Shown here one piece after another: positions 54,896 through 64,000 of a stretch of 64,000 bases of DNA. Each line of letters opens with the position of its first letter. The stretch's first letter is position 1. Source of the stretch: Anarhynchus alexandrinus (lineage: Eukaryota; Chordata; Aves; Charadriiformes; Charadriidae); contig VUYV01000015.1 in NCBI GenBank assembly GCA_008711295.1, positions 765,561 to 829,560 of the forward strand. Reading direction: 5' to 3'. The position numbers were made by a program, and so were the translations under genes. The notes under the pieces were generated by a model. That model did not search any database, had not been told where the DNA came from, and saw nothing but the letters and a program-made list of their open reading frames with translations.

Positions 54896-57800
54896 CTTGA
54901 AGAGTTTGAGGGCTGACAGCAGTCGCTGGGGCATGGAGAGGGAGTGGGATGAAGGGAGTCTGTGCTCGAGGCTGTATCGCTGCAGAGATCCAATGGGTTC
55001 TGGGAGGGATGGAAAGCCACGAGAAACACCCTAAGGTAGCTCTGATCCTCCGGAGCTGTACAGAGACAAGACATGGAGCTGAGCACCCCACATTTGTACC
55101 AACAGTGGTACCCAGAGCTTATTCAGGATCCTTGAGGCTGTATGTCTGCCGTTAACACAGGACAGGAGCCTTCTCTCCTGCCACGCATCTGAAAATTACT
55201 GGTGTGAATGTGAGCTGTCACCTGGATATGGGGTCCAGCAGCTCCTCCAAGAGCAGAGCCAACTCCTCCAAGGGTGGTGGGATGTCCTCTCAATAAGCCA
55301 ACATCTCTGCTCTTGCTGCGTAAGAAACATGAGCTCTAAAGACAATTCACTTTTAAAGTCTAAAGGGAGGTGAGACTATCTAACACTGCTAAGGAATAAC
55401 CCATTTCCTTCTGAAATGCATAGGTAGAATGCCTCAGATTAATAGAAACCTCTGCACCAAAATGTGCAGTCCAGTGGCAAAGCCCCCTGTTGTAGCAGAA
55501 AAGGGGTTGGGCTGATTTTCTCTCATCAGATCCCAGCCCCTTGCCTGGAGGCACAGACATTTCCACATGGAGTATTAGAGGGAATGGATCAGTCTGAGCA
55601 GAGCAAGATGAAGGTGACCAGAACAGGATCCTCATGCAATTGGCTTAGACAATGTGTGCAGGTTGGTGTCTTCAGAAAAGTGAGCAATTCTGCAACACTT
55701 TACAGCTCTGACTCTCTTTCATCTCATCCTGGATTTTCCTAGAAACTGTTTTTCTCTAAAGCAACTAGAAGAGGAAAATTCAACAAAGTTTGAAAAAAAA
55801 TTTTTATAGATATCAGTATTTATTGTTTTGAAATTTTAAGCAAGAGATTCTCTTCCCACCTACTTCTTTCTTCCAGGTGAAAGAAAAGGGGATGAGGAAA
55901 CTGAAAAAAACTCAAGACTGACTAAACTGGGATTTACTCATTAATGTGGCGCCGCAAAATAAAAAATTTAACAGCTTTTGGAAACTCCCAGGAAATAGTA
56001 TGTTGTTGAAAAGTTTGGATTTTTCTTCCACCAAAAATGTTTTCTGCTCTCAGCCAGGTTGTCCCAGTGCAATCGCCACTGCAGTTTCCCTCCTGCCAGA
56101 GGGGACATTTCTTTGCCCATCCCCTAGCACACCTGAGCTCTTCTCACACCTGCAGCCCGCGTGTGCCGGGTACCGCTGCGGATGGCTCCCATGGGCTCAA
56201 TCCAGCCCCTCTGGGGCTGGAAGGGCAGCTCTGATGGTAGGTGACCTGCTGCCCCAAAGTCAGACTTCTCCCTTCTAACGTGCTCTTTGCGTCCAACATA
56301 TGTATTTAGCCGTGCGGTTGGGTTTGCAGGACTCGGCTGCAAAAGAGCTGCGGAGGGAGGTGGCAGCTCATTCTGGGTTCGATTTGTTTTTTTCGCTGTT
56401 GCCCCAGAAAGTGGGAGGGAGCTGCAGTTTCCGCACTTCCATCCGGAGCCATTCCTGTCCCGAGGCGTCGCTCCCTGTGATCAGTCCCCTCGTACTTCTC
56501 CCCTGCTACGGGAGCAAAGCAAAACTGATCAGCTGTGAGCAGCAGGCACCCCTCTCTGGAAAGACGAATGGGTGACACCAGGCTTTTACCCCTGCCCCCA
56601 TCTCAGCTCCCTGCCTTCAGGACTGAGTTAAGGGACCAAAGTGTGGAGGAATTGGTACCATGTGCTCGCGCCGCCTTCCCGGAGATTAGCCCCATATGGG
56701 GAGAGAGCCGCGTTCCCCTCCATTTGGGATCGGGGTTGATCTAAATGTATAGCAGGCATTCTTCGAATATATGTGACAGCCCAGGAGATAGACTTCAAAC
56801 GTCACCAAAAGTGGCCCCTTCTCATTGATCTTTGAAATATACAGCCCGGCTTATTATGCTGTAAATATACTTTTAATACACAGCGTTATAGTCTTAAAAT
56901 ATGTTCCTACCTGACTGCAGAGTCTACATTTCCTGATAACCGGTCTCTTTGGCTGTGTTTTAAACATACTGTGTATGGGCCCATGTCAGTTCACAATTAA
57001 CCCTGTGAATTGCCCCACAGATTTAGGATTGGATGCTGCATGGGCTGTAGGACAAGGGCATTAACCCGTTCATCTCCCTGCCAAATGAAGACACTGAAAG
57101 CAGCAGCTCAGCAGGATCCAAAGCCGGGTTGATGGGCTCTTGGTCATGTCTAGGTTTATTTCTGCAGGTAATAAAACACCAACAGTTCCCAATTTTAGGG
57201 ACAGGGAAGGTCTTTGCACTTCATGCTTTAGGCATTGGTGGGAAAACGGTAGGGTTTATCTGCCAGCTGTAGTCTCATGTCTTCCTCCAAAATGTCTACT
57301 AATGGCCATATAATCCCAGAACGCCCTCCAGTTTGAGTCAGTGTGATACAGGGTCTCAAGGCTGGAGGGATCCAACCGACAGCCCGTGAGCAATGCATCA
57401 CTTAATCCTTTTAATAGATTTTTCCAGCCCAATTATTGAAGTCAGTCAAGATTGTTGGGAACAGGCAGATGGCAGATTTTTCTCCCAAATACTTTGGGTA
57501 TTAGTGTCGTGATGCTGTTTGAGACTTGATTTTTGGTAAGTAATAAACAGTTTTGCAAAAGAACATGTTGCAGAAAACGGGATGAGATCAAGTGATCACT
57601 GCCAGCTTTGGTTTAAATTCAACTAGCAGCAGGTAGTAACGACAGGTCTACAATTAAGATTTCTAAGGACAAACATTATGACACGAAGGGATCTCTGTGG
57701 GGTAGCTAACTGCACTGAACAGGGTAATGCCTGGATCTAGTTACAATGAGTTGCGTATTAATTTTCTTGCACAGAAAGCAGAGATCTCAGAGGGAAAGGC

Positions 57801-60800
57801 TCTGAGGGAGTAGGATGAATCCATTTTCCAAATGGACGCAGGGAATATGTAGGAGGTATATAAGAAATGGGGAAAAAAGGCTATATCAACAGAACAAGCT
57901 GCATTGCACAGGTCAGAAAGCAAGGCAGTAAGATGAGCCCAAATTCCTATGTGCTTTAAAAATTCCAATAGTGGTGAAAAATTTGCTTTCCATCTAAGAT
58001 TCCTGGAGTTTTGCTGAAATTCTGCTCGAATTAGCTGCCACAGTTACCAGGACTGGAGGCAGACAGCACAACAAATAGGGGCTACAAATTAATGTGGCTG
58101 AGATGGGATCAACCTCTCAACTTCCTGCCATCCTTCACCGAATGGATATATAATCCTATTGTCGCATTAACAGAATCATTTTGCATGACATTTTCTTACC
58201 TCCTGATAGTAAGGGAAAACCAGAGTAGAAGGAGAGCACTGTGCAGCTGTTTGCATTTCTCTTGGATTCTGCTGCCCCTTGGAAATGAGCGCGCTCATGG
58301 AGTTGGCAACGTTTGGTGCTCAAACGCATCGTCCAGTCTGCATGGCCAACATAACACTGGTTAAAAACAGCTTTTTATTGAAAATGTGAAGGTGTTTCAT
58401 TCACCTCAATATTTTGCAGGTCTTGGAGGTGTTTTCTTCCTGGTGTGCCTGACTCCACATATCCATCATGGTGGGTCAGGGACCAGAGCAGCATGATCAG
58501 GGCATGTGACGGGGGAGCCGTGGCATGGGGCTGCAGCAGGGAGGGACCCTTTCTCAAGGGCCGCTTGACTTAGCAGCCACTTGCCTCTGCCATGGGCAGC
58601 TAGGAGAGGCCAAAGAGGAAGGTGGGAACCTGCCTCAGGATGTGAGATTGGAGAAATCTTGCCAAGTCACGCTGCCACACTTTTCTGCATAAAGGTGAAG
58701 TTGAGAAAGCGCTTTCTTTGCAATGATACCTGAGATTCCCCTGCATCGTTTGACTGTCGGAGCTGGAGCTTTTTTAGAAGAAAACCAGCAAAAGCGAATG
58801 TCTTCAGAATCCGAATCACACAACCTGGTGAGACTGCGAGTAGAGATGCACCTTCCTCCTGCATTTGAGGGAGAGTTGCTTGTCACTCATTCCTGTCCTT
58901 AACCCAGTGACCACCCTAAATCAGCCCCAGGCTCAGCAGCAGATTCTGTACACAGTGTTGTCTTGCAAGAAATAAATCTAAACACTTCTCTTCCCCCTCT
59001 CCCTAAAATCCCAGTATATCTCAGCTAAGCATGCTCAGAGGTGATCCTTCAATTGCTGTTTTTCTTGTAGATGATTTCCCCAGCCCACCCCCAACAAAAT
59101 CTCGGCTTCTCGGTACGGAAAATGCCAAGTAGGTTAGGAAAAGGGCTTTTCTAGCCTTGTTAGTTGCCAAGAAGAAAAATACATTTTAAAAAGCCATAAA
59201 AGTGTAATTCTCCCTTACACACATTCCAATAAATCAAAGATAGCTAAAAGGATTTTCTTCAGTGAAAGAAAAATCATCATTTCTTGCCCTATACAAAGTG
59301 TGAAAGTTTTAGTCTGAACAGAGAATTTTTTCAGAGAATTATGATCATGTGAAACCAAAGGGTTAGAAAGAAAATCTCAATGTAACCCAAGCACTGGCTT
59401 TTGCTATTATGAAAGCTATAATGTATGAAACACTACAGATCTATGGGAAATATATTCCTTTCCATGAGAGGAATTGTCAGAGCCCAGTGTCTATGAACCA
59501 AGATTGATTACACAGAAACTGTTTTTCCAGTTGACATTTATTTTGCAGAGATATTAATGAGGAAACAATTTCTTTTCCCTGCAGTTCAACCTGAGGTCAT
59601 TCCCCAAGTCTGTTATCACCCCAGACAGCCCATCTGAATGTATCTAATACATGCATTTGAGACATGAACTATGGTAGGTATATTTGGGGAATAGCGGTGA
59701 ACCAAGATTTCAACCTAATTTTAAACCACTGTAATTGAGTGAAAAAGTGTTTCTTGGGTATTGACTTTATCAGCCTTTCCCTAACCTCTGCGTAGTACCT
59801 GAAGGACCACTACACGTCTGTGCACGCGCTGTCTGTGCCTACGGCAACTCTTTTAATTGTTCTCAACAATCTCTGCTCTCATTAATAAAGCAAGAAATCT
59901 CCAGCAGGTCTGATTGAGAAGAAGGTCATGAGCATGAGTACCGGCACTTTTGCTGCAGATGCCTGGTTTGCAGGCAGCCTCTGCTCGCCGTGCGGAGCTG
60001 AGCACCACAGCTTTCATTGCAAAGGTTTCATTGCACACATGATGACTCCTCTGGACTGGCAGCACATTTAGCTTCAATTGTTAAAGCAGGTTTTTTTCAT
60101 AAGTCTCCTCAACCATAGTAGGAAAGGCAAACTACATCGCTACTAGTTGTTATGAGCCTGGGTGGACGTTAGTGAAATGGTAGGCTGCAAACCATAGTGG
60201 TGGAGGGGTGGGTACGAGTCATATCAAGCCATCCCTACGGCAGGAGGGATCATCAGAGCAGATGTGGGGGATTTGGGTAACTCTGAGACCAGCCACAAAT
60301 TTAATAACCTTATATCCTGGAAAGGTTATTAAAAATCTCAGTTTTTTCTCCTCTTCCTCTGTCACTCCCAGGCACCTGAGAGTTTATACTCAAAACGCAC
60401 TAGTGTAACTCCTGAGGTCTGGGTGTACCAGAACCATCAGAAATTTCTTTTTATAGACAAACAGTGAGAAAGGCCATGCAGCACAATACCGGGGTGACCT
60501 GCCATCTGACACAGAGGGTAGGACTCACCCCACCTGTTTTTGGCTGTGTTAATGCTATGATTCTGATCTACACTGTAGATGCTGTTTGTTCCTTTCACAA
60601 CCAGTGGAGAGAAACAGATACCTCCGGGGAATGAGGAAAATCATTCCTTCTTCATACAAGGGTGTTCAACAGACAGGGTGAATCTGCATCAAAAGGTGTT
60701 CCACAAACAAGAGATATCCCAAATGACAAGCGCAAATTAGATGCTGAGCTTTCAGGTAGCTGCATCTGGTGGAGAAAAGTCACACATTAGTAGCTACTTG

Positions 60801-62040
60801 TTCTTGCAGCTCCCCAGGAGACCTGTAGGAAGATGTGGCTGGCTTCCATGGCTAAAGCAGGATTTAGCTTCTGAGTCCTGGATGGTCTTTTTTTATCATC
60901 AGTGTGTGCTGTCATGACCACCCTATGTGAGGCAGCTGTGAAACAGTAGCTTGCAATGAAGCAAGTAACCCAAACATCCAGAGCTGCATTTCCTCCAAAA
61001 TCTCCTTTCCCCATAGGTGAGTTTTCAGATAAGATGGCATTTATACCTCTACCCTGACCGGGCATAACCAACCACTAATGGGGAGAGATAAGGGGTCAGT
61101 AAGAAACATCCCAACAGATAAGCTCTGCCACAGTGTCCCAGTGCTGGGTTTCTTGCCCTGTGACCAGCTCCTGTGGACCATCCCAGCAAACATGCTCTAC
61201 GGTTAGAGCAGAAAGTTCGGAGCAGTTGTTGTGAGCAGCCCCTGCCCAGACTAGAGCTCTTGCTCTCTGCCACGAATCCCCAGGGCAACTAGACAAGTCT
61301 GGTCATCCGGCCACTGGTGACGGACCTTGCTGGTTGGGATCTTGGAGAAAAGAATTTGCCCGGGTCAATCCACAGCTGAACATCCATGTCTCTTAATCAG
61401 GAAGGGAAAAGAAGGAAAAAGGAGAAAAAGGCCAGGATATGCAGGAAAAATGGAGGGGAGGTATAAGCCAAGTAAAGCTGGCAAATCTGAAGGGAACCAG
61501 ACAGCACCCACCTCTCTTCAGCCGTAAGCAAAGGCCTGGGGGATGCTGTCCAGAAGATCTCTGCCTGGATACAGTTTCTAGGGAGGCCACAGAATACCCA
61601 GGTCCCATCCAGGGTGCCCTGCAAGGCATTCCTTGCCATGAAAATGGGGTCAAAATGAGGAGGTGCTAAGAGACCTCAGAGACGGGGAGAGTTCAGGTCC
61701 AAAACACACCAGAGAGAGTGTAGTGGATGAGTTGTGACAATCCATCCTGTGATTCCTTGATTGCAGCTGCTGCTTTGGAGGAAGAGTGATGCAGAGCGTT
61801 CTCTGCTCTCTGTACAGAGGAGGCTTGAGGATGTTCAGCTGCTTATTGCTGCTGCTAGGCTGCATGGATAAGCAGCAGCCTCCAGCCCCCAGAGAGGCTG
61901 AGCCAGCCCTAAATCCACTTCAAAGCAGAAAAGAACATTATGGCCTGTGCGTGAGGGTCTTAGCTTCTCACACTGCTCTTCCACTCCGTTTTTATGGCGT
62001 GAAGCACACAACCCTTACGACGGCAGTTCAGCTGCATTTT
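54896..62040. other. Non-coding interval, nothing firmly recognised
   Basis: Seven kilobases of unique sequence with no CR1 or MIR that I can trace. 56745-57000 is an AT-rich stretch with a TCF/LEF-type CTTTGAA at 56830-56836. Short open frames have no family features. Confidence 0.5.
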
Positions 62041-62340
62041 TCTTGGCGAGCTCGTTCCCACCGGACATCATTCACGCGCTCTTTGGAGTGGAAACGAAAG
62101 GGAGCGAGAAGTGGCCCCCTTGAAGTTCTGCTCAGCTGGGCTGCTCGTGTTCCTGAAAAACACATCTACCTTTTTATAACTCCCCGAGCTCGCATTGGGG
62201 GAGCCTGGCTGGCTGTTTTCGCATGGGGTGTGTGGAGGGGGTGCGCGCCCGCGTTTGATGATAGGAAAGGTGTGTTTGCAGCCTGCAGTCCTGCAGGCGT
62301 GTGGGGAAAGGCGAGGTGGGTGCAGGGGCTGCTTTACGAT
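62041..62340. other. CpG-enriched patch
   Basis: A hand count gives about 18 CpG in 300 bases, with clusters at 62074-62077 and 62243-62253 (GCGCGCCCGCG). This is well above neighbouring sequence. It overlaps the 209-codon plus-strand frame 61786-62415, whose openness probably reflects the local GC content. No promoter elements or splice sites were identified. Confidence 0.4.
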
Positions 62341-64000
62341 GTGCATGCGTGTGCTGGAGAGAGATGGAAAGCAGAGCTGCACGACAGGAGGGAGATAGAT
62401 GAAGACAACATGTGAGGAGGAGGGTTTTTCCAAAGCCAGATCCAGGGAGCACCCGTTCCTGTCCCCATCGCCCTCGCCCTCTTCCAGCCAGTCCCACCAC
62501 ATGCAGCTTTTCCATGCAAGCAGGACTGGCATGGGGACAGCCTGCAGCAGGACTGGGTGCCCACAGGGATGTGGCGGTGTCCAGTCCCCCACTCTGCTGT
62601 CTGTCTTCAGGCACTGCTCCTCTCCCTGCCCTCTTTTTATGCCAAGTCTGGCATAGAAACATGGGCAGATGTACCCAAGCCTAGCACATTGGTCTGAGAA
62701 GCCCGGCTTGGGGTAAAAATAGGTGTTAAGAAAAATTATTCTATTACTATCCTATACTTTGGGTATCAATTGCCCATTAGATTGAGGCTTTATTCCAAGA
62801 GGTGTTCCAGCCAGGCTGCCTCCCAGGCACTCAAGCCATCAATAGATCTATTCTTCCCTGTGGTGAGTGGTCCTCTGGATTCCTGAAATAGGACTGGATG
62901 AAGCCTGGAGAAATGCTTCCGTATGAAAAACCTCCTGCCCCCGTACCGGGAGCACACGATGTAGTGTGCCTTTGACGGGCCTCATTTCCGTGGTTCTAAG
63001 ATGATATCAGTATCACCCACAAATATTTGCCTTGTGCTGAAGGGCTCAGATGAGCGCGATGCAAATGTCAGACCATTGCACTTCCCTGTTTGCATTTCAA
63101 GCTGACGTCCCCAGGCAGAGTGATCTGGCTTTAGGGCTGCAACAGGGCTGCAGCACAGGGCGGAGCGATTCTGCACCACCTCAGAGCCCTTCTGCCCAGT
63201 ACCGCTGATTTCCACATCTCTCCCCACTGCAACTCTCCCTTGCAATTTGGTCAACCTGATGAGCACAGGGGTCATTTGCCTGCAACTGGAATGTGGCCAC
63301 CTCTGGAGACAGCACGAAGCAGCTGCTTCACAGCCTCAATCCGTTCCCCACCATTGCTGAAGAGAGGCAGGGAGAGAAGATGCTGCATCCAAGCGGATTT
63401 CCAGGGAGAATTTATTGAGGCAGGATGCAATTATCCAGCTGGAAGTTTTCCATGACACGGAGACCAAGCCAGCAGCCTGCACTGAGACCCCATCACCCAA
63501 CAGCCCCTTTGACTTCAACAAGGCTATTGGCATGAGAGCGGATGGCTGGGGTCTAATCCTTCCACTTTTATGATCCTGTTCAAAGATAGCAATAAAGCAC
63601 TTGAAGCCTAGTGAGATGTGGGGAAAAGGAGAACACAAACCATCCCGCTTGCTTTCTCTGAAAGCTCCCATTTGATAAATGCATGTGCTGCACATACGCT
63701 GGAGAAAAGGCTGTCGAACCCGTGTATAGCATCAAATCTCTTTTACCCCCTTTCCTCCTCAGTGTTAATGCCACCCCCAGGGCCAGGGTCCCCTCCGACT
63801 CACTGATCCACCCATTCCTGATAGTGGTCCCATCGGCAGCAAGAGCCTGAGGGTGGGGGAAGCGCGAGGACATGGGCTTGTGTATTGCAGTTTAATCAGC
63901 CACTGCTCACCAACTGAGCAAGTGGACACCAGTTGACCTTTGCCCATTCACAATGAGCCTGGGGCACACTGTACACCCCCACAACGCAACCCAGTCCAAA
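62341..64000. other. Non-coding interval, nothing recognised
   Basis: Unique sequence to the window end. Open frames on both strands at 62068-62684 overlap one another and look like chance. Confidence 0.5.

Noticed and set aside
1..64000. CRISPR array, phage, operon or bacterial defence system
   Set aside because: No regularly spaced repeats, long contiguous genes or Shine-Dalgarno-led frames. The CR1 and MIR repeats show a vertebrate genome.
1..64000. Endogenous retrovirus or LTR element
   Set aside because: No paired LTRs, primer-binding site or polypurine tract was seen. The only RT sequence is of the CR1 LINE type.
1..64000. Octamer ATGCAAAT seen several times, apparently all on the plus strand (for example 8245, 11816, 14821, 23188)
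   Set aside because: The count is small, was done by eye, and strand bias of this size can be chance. The sites are kilobases apart.

Overview
This window looks like nuclear DNA from a bird, and almost all of it is non-coding. The evidence is the interspersed repeats. There are young CR1 LINE 3' ends carrying the avian ATTCTATG / AGAATCACAG tails (2446-3178 minus, 27606-27728 plus, 29790-30243 minus, 45796-46899 plus), many much older CR1-like fragments, and a few MIR-type (CORE-SINE) fossils. The young CR1 type is what I would expect in a neoavian bird, but the species is an inference. I see no prokaryotic gene structure, operons, phage, CRISPR array, rRNA or tRNA.

No host protein-coding exon could be supported. 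Open frames reach 203-209 codons (14248-14868 minus, 35854-36465 minus, 43397-44020 minus, 61786-62415 plus). They resemble no family I know, and about that many frames of this length are expected by chance in six frames of a window this size. The only recognisable coding-derived sequence is decayed CR1 reverse transcriptase (RT): the C-terminal part at 2524-3205 minus, part of the RT domain at 41313-41612 plus, and RT plus C-terminal part at 45942-46621 plus. All are broken by frameshifts, stops or motif damage.

Layout. 0-10 kb: a young minus-strand CR1 inserted inside an older plus-strand CR1 (2265-3360), an old CR1 at 3926-4270, homopolymer tracts, a MIR scrap, a CpG-enriched patch near 9.0-9.6 kb, and an old CR1 scrap at 9715-9880. 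10-30 kb: mostly unique sequence with old CR1 pieces at 13142-13515, 16570-16845, 18725-19230 and 19880-20365, an 18-bp minisatellite at 21141-21247, and a MIR core at 26240-26296. 30-41 kb: long unique stretches, including a TF-motif-rich AT-rich block near 30.72-31.11 kb, ending in an (ACAAA)n microsatellite. 41-47.3 kb: a run of four plus-strand CR1 fragments of different ages. 47-64 kb: mostly unique sequence with a good MIR copy at 51928-52125, a second (AAAAC)n microsatellite, an AT-rich homeodomain/FOX-type motif block at 54620-54895, and a CpG-enriched patch at 62041-62340.

The window most resembles an intergenic or intronic stretch that has kept very old repeats readable. I did not find a new biological system. 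The best observations are the clean nested retroposon, the old CR1/MIR record, the minisatellite and a few candidate regulatory blocks. Repeat family assignments come from reading motifs and comparing copies within the window; no alignment or database search was run.
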